Shown here: positions 17,287 through 26,275 of the stretch, in pieces | Numbering within the stretch: position 1 is the first letter of the stretch | Layout of the letters: each line of letters begins with the position of its first letter | Source: Bradyrhizobium diazoefficiens | Lineage (GTDB): Bacteria; Pseudomonadota; Alphaproteobacteria; Rhizobiales; Xanthobacteraceae | DNA length: 64,000 nt | NCBI RefSeq assembly: GCF_016616885.1 | Contig: NZ_CP067102.1 | Span: 5,360,501-5,424,500, forward strand | Reading direction: 5' to 3' | Position numbers and translations under genes: made by a program | The notes under the pieces: model-generated | What the model was told of the DNA's origin: nothing | Database searches by the model: none | The model's input: only the letters and a program-made list of their open reading frames with translations

Positions 17287-18651
17287 ATGAGCCAGACAGT
17301 AGCGGTGCTCGACATCGGCAAGACAAATGTAAAACTTGCCCTGTTCGACGAAGGCCGACTTCTCTGGGAAAGGTCGGCGCCCAACTGCATTCGGCCGGGC
17401 CCGCCCTATCCGCACGAAGATGTCGAGAGCGCGTGGACCTTCTTCCTCGATGCGCTTCGCGAGGCCGCACGCACGCATCAGATCAGTGCGATCGTTCCGA
17501 CCGCGCATGGCGCAGCCGGCGCTTTGATCGGTGAGAACGAGCTCGCCGCTCCGGTCATGGACTACGAATTCACGGGCGTAGACGTGATCGAGGCCGATTA
17601 TGCCAGGCGGCGGCCGCCCTTTTCGGAGAGCCTGTCGCCGAACCTGCCGGCCGGCCTCAATCTTGGTCGGCAGCTCGCCTATCAGAAGTGGCGCTGTCCG
17701 GACCTCTTCGCCAAGGCGAGGTATTTCGTTGGCTATCCGCAATATTGGACCTGGCGCCTGAGCGGCGTCGCTGTCTCGGAAGTCACCACGCTCGCAGCCC
17801 ATACCGATCTCTGGGCGCCGCGGCAGGGGCAGGTCTCAAGCCTCGCCAAAGCTCTCGGCATCGACCACTTGCTGCCGCCACTGCGCCGCGCCTTCGATCC
17901 GCTCGGTCCGATCAAACCCGAGATCGCCGCCGCCTGTGGGCTCGCGCCTGAAACGCCAGTCTTTTGCGGTATCCACGATTCCAACGCTTCACTTCTGCCC
18001 TATCTCGTCTCGCGCCAGGCGCCGTTCACAGTGCTGTCGACCGGCACCTGGGTGATCCTGATGTGCGTGGGCCTTTCGCTCGATCAGCTCGATCCTCACG
18101 ACGACACGCTTGCCAACGTCGACGCGCTGGGCCGCCCCATCGCCTGCGGACGGTTCATGGGCGGACGCGAATACGCCGTCATCGCGGGCGGTGGTGGCAA
18201 CCCGGCTCTCGACGCGATCGAGCGCGTCATCGGCGCTGGCGCCATTGCTCTACCCTGCTTCTCGGGCCAAGGCGGGCCTTATGCGACGACCGAAGGCGTG
18301 ATCCGCGGCAAAGTTTCAGCGCGTGATCGGACCGCGCTTGCGACTCTCTATTGCGCCCTGGTGAGCGATTTGATGCTGACGCGCATGGGAGCCACCCGCG
18401 GCGATCTCATCATCGAAGGGAGCTTCGCCGGCAACCTTTCCTTCTGTCAGACGCTCGGCGCGTTACGGACGACGCAGCGCGTCTTTGCGGCGGAAGACAC
18501 CGCAGGCACGGCCCGCGGTGCCGCAATGCTCGTGCATTGGCCCCCCTCTTACCATATCGCGGAGCCGGCCCCCGTCGATCCGATTTCGATTCCCGGCCTT
18601 GACTCTTATCGCAAGGCCTGGACGGCAGCAGTCGACATGATCGCTCGGTGA
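17287..18651 (+). CDS. rhaK: Rhamnulokinase, FGGY family (RhaK)
   Basis: Sugar kinase of 454 aa expected to phosphorylate L-rhamnulose at O-1. The N-terminal phosphate motif is VAVLDIGKTNVKLALFD. The catalytic region includes FCGIHDSNASLLPYL with the expected Asp, and the adenosine motif is TVLSTGTWVILM. Late in the protein GDLIIEGSFAGN corresponds to the third ATP motif. ATG 17287 lies 120 bases after rhaS with a weak ribosome site (GAGATG). Rhizobial RhaK has also been reported to be needed for rhamnose transport, which fits its place in the transporter operon. Confidence 0.85.
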   Translation: MSQTVAVLDIGKTNVKLALFDEGRLLWERSAPNCIRPGPPYPHEDVESAWTFFLDALREAARTHQISAIVPTAHGAAGALIGENELAAPVMDYEFTGVDVIEADYARRRPPFSESLSPNLPAGLNLGRQLAYQKWRCPDLFAKARYFVGYPQYWTWRLSGVAVSEVTTLAAHTDLWAPRQGQVSSLAKALGIDHLLPPLRRAFDPLGPIKPEIAAACGLAPETPVFCGIHDSNASLLPYLVSRQAPFTVLSTGTWVILMCVGLSLDQLDPHDDTLANVDALGRPIACGRFMGGREYAVIAGGGGNPALDAIERVIGAGAIALPCFSGQGGPYATTEGVIRGKVSARDRTALATLYCALVSDLMLTRMGATRGDLIIEGSFAGNLSFCQTLGALRTTQRVFAAEDTAGTARGAAMLVHWPPSYHIAEPAPVDPISIPGLDSYRKAWTAAVDMIAR

Positions 18652-19105
18652 GCCTGACGCCGAGCGGGTGGATCACCTGACCATCCTGATCGCCAAAACT
18701 TGCTGCTTGCGGTTCGCACCATGTCAGTCACAGCGGGGCACGCAAACCCCGCGTGGGACGGCGCTAACAGACAAGCGCTCGAGCTGCATGAGAACGGCAC
18801 CTACGTGCGGTTGTTAGCACCAGGCGTTAGTAAAGCAACATCACCGACATCCACGCAGCCAGCGACGTGCAAAGACCAATTCCGAGATAAGGCAATACAA
18901 GGCGCATCGGCTTTCCCCTCCGAAACGCGAAATATGGATCAGTATCGCATGCCGTTCGGCCGACCACTACGAATCTAGGGTTGCACCTCGGTGCTTGGGT
19001 ACTCGCTCAAGCGCGCGCTATTCCGGATCAGGAACATTGAACCTTCCATCAGTCCATGTAGACTGATCTTTACCGGGGTTTTGCATCATCCCCCCTGGGG
19101 CTGGT
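18652..19105 (+). ncRNA. Gene-free stretch, possible small RNA gene upstream of a terminator
   Basis: No convincing protein is encoded between rhaK and the hairpin at 19110. The last 150 bases (about 18970-19105) have a transcribed look: GCACCTCGGTGC forms a small hairpin, and C-rich and G-rich runs (CCCCCCTGGGG) come just before a perfect intrinsic terminator. A terminator with no preceding open frame nearer than rhaK, 450 bases away, suggests a trans-acting sRNA of about 100-180 nt. I could not assign it to a known family. The alternative is that the hairpin simply ends rhaK mRNA. Confidence 0.35.
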
Positions 19106-19109
19106 AAGC

Positions 19110-19145
19110 CGCCGCCCGCGAGCCATTTAAGCGGGCGGCGTTTTT
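19110..19145 (+). terminator. Strong rho-independent terminator
   Basis: Perfect 10-bp GC stem CGCCGCCCGC / GCGGGCGGCG with an 11-base loop, followed directly by TTTTT. The polarity is for + strand transcription only; the minus-strand copy has no T-run, so it does not terminate glmS. Confidence 0.85.
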
Positions 19146-19319
19146 GCTTCTGAAAAACGAAAGGCTGCCCCCCACCAAGTTCGTTTGCACCGAATGGGTC
19201 ATTCTCTTGTCGTCGCCCTGGAGGAGAACGACCGCGTGATCGATCACGGTTCCGAGCGGATCCTTGATCACTGCGCCCGCCGACAGCAGGCGACCATGGT
19301 CTTGCCACGGCGTTCGCCC

Positions 19320-21146
19320 CTATTCGACCGTCACCGATTTGGCCAGATTTCGCGGCTGGTCCACATCGGTGCCCATGATCACAGCCGTATGATAAGCGAG
19401 CAACTGGATCGGAACGGCATAGACTATCGGCGCGAAGGTCGGTGCCATGTCAGGCAGCAATACTGTGACCAAGGGGTCGACGGCTGCTTCCGCCGCACCT
19501 TTGGCATCCGTGATCAGAATGATCTTGCCGCCGCGCGCTACGACCTCTTGCATGTTCGACACGGTCTTTTCGAACACGCCGTCGAACGGCGCGATAACCA
19601 CGACGGGCATGTCCTCATCGATCAGAGCGATCGGGCCATGCTTGAGTTCGCCTGCGGCATAGCCCTCGGCATGGATATAGGAGATTTCCTTCAGCTTCAG
19701 CGCGCCTTCCAGCGCGAGCGGATAGCTGGTGCCGCGCCCCAGATAAAGGACGTCACGCGATTTTGCGATATAGCGAGCCAGCTTCTCGATCTGCGGCTCG
19801 CTGGCAAGAGCGGCAGCCATCAACCGCGGAACTTCAATCAGCCCCCTGACGAGCTTTTTCTCCTCGCTCACGCAGATCTCGCCACGCGCTGCTCCCGCGG
19901 CGATCGCGAAGGCGGCGAGCGTCATCAACTGGCAGGTGAAGGCTTTAGTGGAGGCAACGCCGATTTCCGGGCCGGCCAGGGTCGGCAGCACCGTTTCACT
20001 TTCGCGCGCAATGGTCGAGGTCGGCACGTTCACGACAGAGACGGTGTGAGCCCCCTTCTCCTTGGCGTAGCGAAGTGCAGCCAGCGTGTCGGCGGTTTCG
20101 CCCGATTGCGAGATGAAGACCGCGAGGTCGCCCTTGCAGAGTGGCGCTTCGCGATAGCGGAATTCGGAGGCGATATCGACATCAACAGGGATATGTGCAA
20201 GCCGTTCGAACCAATACTTTGCGATCGCCCCGGCATAACTTGCGGTGCCGCAGGCCGTGATCGTAACACGCCTGACGTCGCTGAAATCGAACGGCAGCTT
20301 GATCGGCAGCGCCGCCCGCTCGGCTCTCATATCCACATAGTGGGCGAGTGTGCGCCCGACGACGTCCGGCTGTTCGCAAATCTCCTTGGCCATGAAATGG
20401 CGATAGTTGGCCTTGTCGGCGACGAACGACGCCCCACCCGATTCGAGCACCTCGCGCGTAACGACCGCGCCATCCGCGTCCCGGATCACCCCTCTCTCGC
20501 GCGACAGCACCACCCAGTCACCGTCTTCCAGATAGCTGATGCCCTGGGCAAACGGAGCGAGGGCAATCGCATCAGAACCGAGATAGTTCTCGCCGTTGCC
20601 ATAACCAACCGCTAGCGGCGACCCCCTGCGCGCTCCGATCAGAAGATCGCGATATCCCTTGAAAAGAAACACCAGCGCAAAGGCGCCGCGCAGCTGCGGC
20701 AACGACGCCTTAACGGCTTCCTGAGGCGAATAGCCCATCAGCAAGTAGGAATGAACGAGGTGTACGACGACTTCGCTATCTGTGTCGCTCGCGAATTTCG
20801 CGCCCTTCGCTTCGAGCGCTTGGCGCAATTTCCGAAAGTTCTCGATGATGCCGTTATGAACCACCGCAACGCGTTCGGTCGCGTGTGGATGCGCATTGTA
20901 CTCTGTCGGCTTGCCATGCGTAGCCCAGCGCGTGTGACCGATTCCGGCGTCCCCACCCAGTGGTTCGGCACGCAGCAGCACTTCCAGGTTCTTGAGCTTA
21001 CCTTCGGCGCGTCGGCGCTCGAGATGCCCCTCATCGAGGGTGGCCACCCCCGTCGAGTCGTACCCCCGATACTCGAGGCGCCGAAGCGCATCGATCAATC
21101 GGCCCGATACCGCAGTTTGTCCCAGAATGCCGATAATCCCGCACAT
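19320..21146 (-). CDS. glmS: Glutamine-fructose-6-phosphate aminotransferase (isomerizing)
   Basis: Makes glucosamine-6-P from fructose-6-P and glutamine, the entry to UDP-GlcNAc and cell-wall or polysaccharide amino sugars. Full length at 608 aa. It starts MCGIIGILG with the catalytic Cys2, then LEYRGYDSTGVA and GIGHTRWATHGKP of the Ntn glutaminase. The two SIS domains follow (ITACGTASYAGAIAKYW; FISQSGETADT; GVASTKAFTCQL; YLGRGTSYPLALEGALKLKEISYIHAE). The C-terminus DQPRNLAKSVTVE contains the catalytic Lys. The gene is monocistronic here and away from the usual glmU partner, so it may be a second copy tied to the nearby polysaccharide locus; that is inference. Confidence 0.95.
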   Translation of the reverse strand: MCGIIGILGQTAVSGRLIDALRRLEYRGYDSTGVATLDEGHLERRRAEGKLKNLEVLLRAEPLGGDAGIGHTRWATHGKPTEYNAHPHATERVAVVHNGIIENFRKLRQALEAKGAKFASDTDSEVVVHLVHSYLLMGYSPQEAVKASLPQLRGAFALVFLFKGYRDLLIGARRGSPLAVGYGNGENYLGSDAIALAPFAQGISYLEDGDWVVLSRERGVIRDADGAVVTREVLESGGASFVADKANYRHFMAKEICEQPDVVGRTLAHYVDMRAERAALPIKLPFDFSDVRRVTITACGTASYAGAIAKYWFERLAHIPVDVDIASEFRYREAPLCKGDLAVFISQSGETADTLAALRYAKEKGAHTVSVVNVPTSTIARESETVLPTLAGPEIGVASTKAFTCQLMTLAAFAIAAGAARGEICVSEEKKLVRGLIEVPRLMAAALASEPQIEKLARYIAKSRDVLYLGRGTSYPLALEGALKLKEISYIHAEGYAAGELKHGPIALIDEDMPVVVIAPFDGVFEKTVSNMQEVVARGGKIILITDAKGAAEAAVDPLVTVLLPDMAPTFAPIVYAVPIQLLAYHTAVIMGTDVDQPRNLAKSVTVE

Positions 21147-21656
21147 CTGTCAGATCTCTCGCTTTCGCCGACAATCACCAAATGCACGCGCGCAATGATC
21201 CATCATCGTCGATTGGCGCAAATTGGGGCGGTCGAATCGGGAGAATTGCAGCAACAAACGCGGGGTACTCCGCTTGAACGAGCGAATGCCGCAAGCGCGG
21301 CTTCAATGGTTGTTGCCCGGGAGCAGGTGCGAACGCGTGCGAGTGAACCAGCAGAGCAAGCCCTCCGCCGTTGCTATAACGCCGGTGCAAAGAGATCGCG
21401 GCCCCGGCGGGGGGCTTATTTGCAGGAAAGCCGGGGCCGCCGAACACGTCGAAGTGGGCGGCACTTGCGACGCAACGTGACTCTAGACCGCAAGACGCAA
21501 TTGTCCATGTCAACCATGGGAATCCGGTTCGACGTTGAGGTACTCAACAATGATCATGGACCTCGAATGGCAGCTCGTCTTAGTTCCATTCCGGGACGCT
21601 ACCGCGACGTCCGCTTGGTTTTGTCCCGGGGATGCACTCGTTTTCCGGAAACGCCA
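21147..21656. other. Non-coding stretch with a perfect inverted repeat
   Basis: No gene recognised. A perfect 11-bp inverted repeat GCGGCCCCGGC / GCCGGGGCCGC sits at 21398-21408 and 21430-21440 with a 21-base loop and no T-run on either side. It also contains the promoter region of glmS, but no hexamers were assigned. Confidence 0.5.
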
Positions 21657-21893
21657 ATGCCTCGCTATTTTTTCCACGTTCACGACGGCGGTTCAGTACC
21701 CGACGACCTCGGCTTGAATCTCCCCGACATCGACGCCGCGCAGACAGCGGCCATTGAGTTGAGTCACGAGATCCTCCGAAGCGAGCTCGTTGGGCCATTT
21801 CAGGACTATCCGTCCTGGCGGATCGAGGTGAGCGACAGTCCTGAAATGAGCAGTCTGCCACTGTTTGTCCTTCACTTTTCGGTCACGCGATAG
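21657..21893 (+). CDS. Small DUF6894-like protein
   Basis: A 78-aa protein beginning MPRYFFHVHDGGSVPDD, followed by LPDIDAAQTAAIELSHEIL and ending in a short hydrophobic strand (LPLFVLHFSVT). This layout (MPRYFFH.HDG, D..G, D...A...A) is the pattern of a very common small-protein family in Bradyrhizobium and relatives, whose function is unknown. It stands alone, 510 bases from glmS and 130 bases from the convergent regulator gene. The frame is open much further upstream, but only this part resembles the family. Confidence 0.7.
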   Translation: MPRYFFHVHDGGSVPDDLGLNLPDIDAAQTAAIELSHEILRSELVGPFQDYPSWRIEVSDSPEMSSLPLFVLHFSVTR

Positions 21894-22021
21894 CCTGCAG
21901 CTGATGTTGTCGAACCCCGCTAGCGTCGGGTTATTCACGATCGAATGTCAGTGGGCCTCGGCAGCTCAGCTGCCCGCGCACGGAGCGACCGAACGCACGA
22001 TCGGCCATCAGCGCTCTCCAC

Positions 22022-22681
22022 TCATTCAGATTCCGTCGACTTGCCGGGAGCGCCACGATCATTCTGCGAAATGGCAAAGGCCGCGAGCTCCGTCCGATTG
22101 CTGATCTCCAGCTTCTGGAAGATATGGTGAAGATGGACTTTGACCGTGCCGTCGGCAGTGTTCAAGCGGCGTCCAATTTGCTTGTTTGATAGTCCTTCCG
22201 AAACCAGGCGCATAATCTGACGCTCTCGGTCCGTCAGCACGGCCAACGCATTGTCCGAGCTCACCCCGTGACCCGCCGGGACGACCTGATCCATTGAGGG
22301 CTGCGGCACGATTCTTTCACCGCTCGCGATTTGCCGCAGGGATTGCACCAGCGCTTCGGGTAAGGTCTCCTTCAGGATCACGCTGCAGCCATCGAGCGCG
22401 TCCGGCAAGACGAGCTCGTAGCCTTCCAAAGGGATAAAAAACACCAAGCGAGTCGAGCGATCGCCTGGGTTAGGGGCCGAGGAGCTCGGTGCGATCAGCT
22501 CGGGCATTGTTGAATCGAGAATCGCGATGTCGGGCGCCAGGCTCTCGATCGCTTGCGCGCAACTTGCAGCGTCGCCACAAGATGCAACAATTTCAAAATC
22601 GCGTTCCGCGCCGAGCACGCTGCTCAGACCCAGCAAGACCACCGGATGCCGGCTTGCGATCACTATCCTCGTGCAAATCAT
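22022..22681 (-). CDS. LuxR/NarL-type response regulator with atypical receiver
   Basis: Predicted DNA-binding regulator of 219 aa. The C-terminal LuxR helix-turn-helix is clear (LTDRERQIMRLVSEGLSNKQIGRRL, then TVKVHLHHIFQKLEISNRTEL). The N-terminal receiver keeps the phosphoacceptor region (DIAILDSTMPE) and the conserved Lys (VILKE), but the usual acidic pair near residue 8 is replaced (VIASRHPV). Phosphorylation is therefore doubtful. ATG 22681 follows GGGAAG by six bases; a GTG 13 codons upstream has no usable ribosome site. It is orphaned, with no sensor kinase nearby, and may control the polysaccharide genes. Confidence 0.82.
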   Translation of the reverse strand: MICTRIVIASRHPVVLLGLSSVLGAERDFEIVASCGDAASCAQAIESLAPDIAILDSTMPELIAPSSSAPNPGDRSTRLVFFIPLEGYELVLPDALDGCSVILKETLPEALVQSLRQIASGERIVPQPSMDQVVPAGHGVSSDNALAVLTDRERQIMRLVSEGLSNKQIGRRLNTADGTVKVHLHHIFQKLEISNRTELAAFAISQNDRGAPGKSTESE

Positions 22682-23356
22682 TGGGCTTCCCAGCCAGTCG
22701 CCCCCGATGTCAACGTTCACCCACCTGTCCTTGTTTCACTTCTCTCCTGGCCCACGGACGCAGCCGATAGCTTACCGCAGACCCACGATCAGTGTCCCGG
22801 GGCGCCTCGCCCGTAACATTCCGGAGCGAGCGGCGCCACATTGCATTATCGCGAGTCGCGCTTCCGCAACGACAACTCGAAAACATGAATTTTCTACTTC
22901 TGGATGTTCCGTCGACAGATCTCCGGGAAATCGTGCGCCCCCGCGACGTCTCAGGCCGACGCACGACTCCAAAGATTCACGCAATGTGTGGAAACATTTG
23001 CACGTTAACTCATCTGCAGATTGCGCCAATTGCGTTTCAGGACGCCGATCGATTCCGCAAGTGCACCTATAACTAACGATATATATAGAAATCGGAAATT
23101 CAGTTTAACGTCCCTACAACCTTAACAAACGATTAAGGCCGGAAACTTGCCAAAGAAAGGCAGAAGTTGGAAGGACACAGCCGAGGTAGCACGAAAGGGT
23201 TGTGCGCCGAACAAGAGCGATCAACTGAACGGCCTGTTGGGAGGCAGGCAAACTGACTGATCGGTGCAGATCGTTGTGACCTCATGCAGATCGTTTTGAC
23301 TCCCTAATGTTTCGTACAGTCGTGTCATTGCGTAGCGTATGTCGCTGGAGGGTAAA
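22682..23356. promoter_or_regulatory. Long intergenic region with 20-base-spaced direct repeats
   Basis: Divergent region between two LuxR-type genes; no gene recognised. Near its right end the 16-mer TGCAGATCGTTGTGAC (23265-23280) recurs with one change at 23285-23300, exactly 20 bases apart. That spacing puts both copies on one face of the helix, 57 bases before the next start codon. AT-rich tracts (ACTAACGATATATATAGAAATC) occur at about 23071-23092. Confidence 0.45.
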
Positions 23357-24184
23357 ATGCCGAGGCGTCAATCTTACGAAACCATTCTTATTGGAAAAAA
23401 CATTTTGGTCAGAGAGGGAATTTCACGGATCCTACATGCTGCAAATTTCCGGATCGTGCTGTCCGCTTCGACCGCCGATGAACTCCCAAGCGAACTTCAA
23501 GCACATCAACTGCTGTTTCTCATCATACACAACGGCGACAGTTTCGATGTCGCACTGGAGCAGATACGCTTCGTCAGAGGTCGCTATCCTGTTGCTCGGA
23601 TCGCAGTCGTATCGGATCATTATCGCCCGGATGAACTTGTCTCGGCATATCGAGCTGGTGCGAGCGGCTATTTCGTGAACGTCAATTCCTGCGATGCCTT
23701 CATCAAATCCATCGAACTCGTGACGATGGGCGAGGCTGTCTTTCCTCCCGCATTTCTGTCGTTCGCGCTTGACGGCGTTCTTGAGCGCGAAGCAGCGCCA
23801 ACCGACCAGGTCAAGCATGACATCAAGGACGTCGAGCATGGCATCATGCTCACCACGGAAGAGCCGGTTGCGCCACATCTTTCTCCGCGCGAGAAGGCGA
23901 TCCTGTCTTGCTTGATCGAGGGCAGTTCGAACAAGTCCATCGCCCGAAAGATCGACATAGCTGAGGCGACTGTCAAAGTTCACGTCAAGGCGATCCTGCG
24001 CAAGATCCGGGTCCAGAACCGGACGCAGGCTGCGATCTGGGGAATGAACAATGGGTCACTGGTGCACCCCGCAAATGGACACACCGTCCCCTCGATTGTT
24101 CCTCAACCCTCGGGCCTCGGCACCCTGCGATTCGATCGCCGAGATCATGACAATCGAGGTCCCGGCATCACCAAGCTCGATTAG
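23357..24184 (+). CDS. LuxR-type regulator with degenerate receiver domain
   Basis: A 275-aa regulator. Its receiver-like half (residues 1-125) lacks both phosphorylation hallmarks: the acidic pair is replaced by GK (ILIGKNILVREG), and the acceptor Asp region reads LLFLIIHNGDS with His in its place. It keeps AGASGYFVN of the signalling face. The C-terminal LuxR domain is intact (LSPREKAILSCLIEGSSNKSIARKIDIAEATVKVHVKAILRKIRVQNRTQAA). ATG 23357 is preceded by GGAGGG at a good distance; another ATG lies 18 bases upstream. This should be a phosphorylation-independent regulator. A terminator follows at 24284. Confidence 0.82.
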   Translation: MPRRQSYETILIGKNILVREGISRILHAANFRIVLSASTADELPSELQAHQLLFLIIHNGDSFDVALEQIRFVRGRYPVARIAVVSDHYRPDELVSAYRAGASGYFVNVNSCDAFIKSIELVTMGEAVFPPAFLSFALDGVLEREAAPTDQVKHDIKDVEHGIMLTTEEPVAPHLSPREKAILSCLIEGSSNKSIARKIDIAEATVKVHVKAILRKIRVQNRTQAAIWGMNNGSLVHPANGHTVPSIVPQPSGLGTLRFDRRDHDNRGPGITKLD

Positions 24185-24283
24185 TGGACGTTGGACGTTG
24201 GACCGCGCCTACCACCTTCGACAAGAGGTAAAGGACCAATCCCGCGGTACGGCAACCGTCGCGCAGTTCGCAATCTTCTCGAA

Positions 24284-24318
24284 ACGCCACAGCGGCCACG
24301 CTGCGTGGCGTTTTTTTT
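24284..24318 (+). terminator. Rho-independent terminator
   Basis: ACGCCACAGCG / CGCTGCGTGGCGT stem with a small bulge around a GCCA loop, followed by eight T residues. It ends the regulator transcript about 100 bases after the stop codon. Confidence 0.85.
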
Positions 24319-24470
24319 CGTGCATATCTCGGCCGCCCTGATCCGCAGCGGACTGATCGTGCCTGGCTTTATCGCGCTCGAACGCGCCGACCAGGAGATA
24401 GCGGGCTCATCGATACGAACAGAGGCGTCACGGTCAAAGCCCCGCCGCTGGCTCATTGGGAGTAAGGCAG

Positions 24471-24638
24471 ATGGGAGGTCTTCCGACCCAGAAGGACATC
24501 GAGTGCCGCGCATATCGGCTGTGGGAGCAAGCCGCGATGCCTAAGGGGCGAGACCAAGAGTTCTATTTGGAAGCGGAGCAGCAGCTGAAGAAAGAGCTGC
24601 TCCGCGACGAACCGTTGGTTGCCGGTACTGAGCGTTGA
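24471..24638 (+). CDS. Small DUF2934-like protein
   Basis: A 55-aa protein with the pattern DIECRAYRLWEQAAMPKGRDQEFYLEAEQQLKKEL. This matches the short DUF2934 family (RAY.LWE..G.P.GRD..W..AE..L) common in Rhizobiales, with function unknown. The chosen ATG at 24471 follows GGGAG and AAGG; a TTG start 15 bases upstream is possible. It sits alone between the regulator and galE. Confidence 0.6.
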   Translation: MGGLPTQKDIECRAYRLWEQAAMPKGRDQEFYLEAEQQLKKELLRDEPLVAGTER

Positions 24639-24936
24639 AACCCAGACCGGAGAAGACGTGGAAACTTCCAGAAGTTCAACTCAGCAACCGGACCGTGCTG
24701 CGCTCGCGGTTTCGGATACTGACGATCGTGGCGCGGCATTTCCGCGCCACGGCATGTCGTTGTCGCGGTAGCAGCCGATATTGTTGCGCGCTCCGCTCGC
24801 TGGCCTGATGTGCCGGCAGCCGACATTCGTGGCTCGATGTGTTGAGACGGCTCACACCAGGATGGGCGGCGTTCGGCTTACAGCGACGCCATTGCCAGAC
24901 ACGGTCGACGACTTGCGCGTCCAGTCACGGGACGAT
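24639..24936. other. Non-coding stretch with a hairpin downstream of galE
   Basis: No gene seen. A perfect 9-bp hairpin GTGGCGCGG / CCGCGCCAC is at 24728-24750, without a T-run. Confidence 0.4.
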
Positions 24937-25962
24937 CTATCGGCCTCCAGAGTTTGTACCACGATAGCCGTCGGGATTCTTACATTGCCAGCGCCAATGG
25001 TCCGCGCACATTTCTTCTAGTGATCGCACCGATTTCCAGCCCAACTCCCTTTCCGCAAACGTGGCATCGGCAAAACAGACGGCGACATCACCGGCCCGGC
25101 GCCTGTCAATTTCAAATGGAACTGACCTGCCGCTCACGGCTTCAAATGTCCGAACAACGTCCAGAACGCTGCTGCCATTGCCCGTTCCGAAGTTCGCCGT
25201 AAGGAGTCCAGACCGCTTCAGGTTATTCAAGACACTCAGATGGCCAGAAGCAAGATCCACGACGTGAATGAAGTCGCGGATCCCAGTGCCATCCGGCGTA
25301 TCGTAGTCGTTTCCCCAAACCCTCAGCTTCTTTCGTTTTCCGACCGCCACTTGCGCGACAAATGGCAGCAGATTGTTCGGAACGCCCTTCGGGTCTTCAC
25401 CGATCAGCCCGCTTTCATGTGCGCCAACCGGATTGAAATATCGGAGAATCCCAATCCGCCAATCATTGTCGGACCGATAGAGGTCCTTGAGCATTTCCTC
25501 GATGAAGAGCTTGGTACGGCCGTACGGGTTTGTCGGACTGAGAGGGTGATGCTCGTCGAGCGGCAGGTAGGTAGGTACACCATAGACGGTGGCGGACGAG
25601 CTAAAGACGAGCGTCTTTACATTTGCCCTGTTCATCGCCGAAACGAGGCGCATGGTTCCGAGCAGGTTGTTTTCATAGTAGGTCATTGGCCTAATGCTGG
25701 AGTCGGCCACCGCCTTCAGGCCTGCAAGATGGATAACCGCAGTTGCTTCATACGCACAAAGTGTTTCGTAGATGGCCTCTTCATCCAGAATGTCGACGTG
25801 CCGAAAGACGAGGGATCGCCCGCAGATGAGTTGGACCCGCTCAAGAGAAGCCTTGTTGCTGTTTGAGAGATTGTCGACCACGACGACATCGAAGCCGGCG
25901 TCCAGTAAGGCAATGCACACATGGGACCCGATATAGCCCGCGCCTCCAGTCAAAAGAATCAT
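24937..25962 (-). CDS. galE: UDP-glucose 4-epimerase
   Basis: Interconverts UDP-glucose and UDP-galactose for polysaccharide synthesis. An extended SDR of 341 aa. It opens MILLTGGAGYIGSHV with the NAD-binding glycine motif. VIHLAGLKAVADS, FSSSATVYG and NPYGRTK (Tyr-x3-Lys) give the catalytic triad, and RYFNPVGAHESGLIGEDP is the GalE signature. ATG 25962 has AGGAA eight to nine bases upstream; 16 further codons upstream are open but not needed. It is separate from other sugar-nucleotide genes but fits the Wzx/Wzy locus downstream. Confidence 0.94.
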   Translation of the reverse strand: MILLTGGAGYIGSHVCIALLDAGFDVVVVDNLSNSNKASLERVQLICGRSLVFRHVDILDEEAIYETLCAYEATAVIHLAGLKAVADSSIRPMTYYENNLLGTMRLVSAMNRANVKTLVFSSSATVYGVPTYLPLDEHHPLSPTNPYGRTKLFIEEMLKDLYRSDNDWRIGILRYFNPVGAHESGLIGEDPKGVPNNLLPFVAQVAVGKRKKLRVWGNDYDTPDGTGIRDFIHVVDLASGHLSVLNNLKRSGLLTANFGTGNGSSVLDVVRTFEAVSGRSVPFEIDRRRAGDVAVCFADATFAERELGWKSVRSLEEMCADHWRWQCKNPDGYRGTNSGGR

Positions 25963-26275
25963 CTTGGCATTTCCTGTGTTTGCACAACCGGCCTTGGTCT
26001 TCCTGCGCATCCACCATCTTTGTTCTCAGAACTCGACCGCGATAGCAGATGCCGCGAGGCGACTGCGGCAAGAGGCTTCGTCGCAGGCCGCCTGGAGCTC
26101 AATGCGAGGGGTATCAGTTCCTCAGCCTTGCCTGGCTCCTCACGTTTCCAGCTGACTTCTCACCACCGCTGAGTGCAACGACGCCGAGGGATTACCTCCT
26201 TTGGCTGCGCTTGCCGAATGGGAAAGCAGTCGAGCTGAGACCCAGGATCACAATGCCGGTCTTCAAGAATGATGG
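25963..26275. other. Intergenic region upstream of galE
   Basis: About 310 bases with no recognised gene; presumably the galE promoter. Nothing else was identified. Confidence 0.4.

Noticed and set aside
16063..17802. 579-codon minus-strand frame opposite rhaS and rhaK
   Set aside because: Both strands are open because of high GC, but only the + strand shows a signal peptide, ribosome site and family motifs.
18700..18978. 92-codon + strand frame after rhaK
   Set aside because: No ribosome site, no known family and irregular composition; treated as non-coding with a possible sRNA downstream.
19185..20615. 476-codon + strand frame opposite glmS
   Set aside because: Antisense to a fully conserved GlmS; no recognisable domain and skewed composition.
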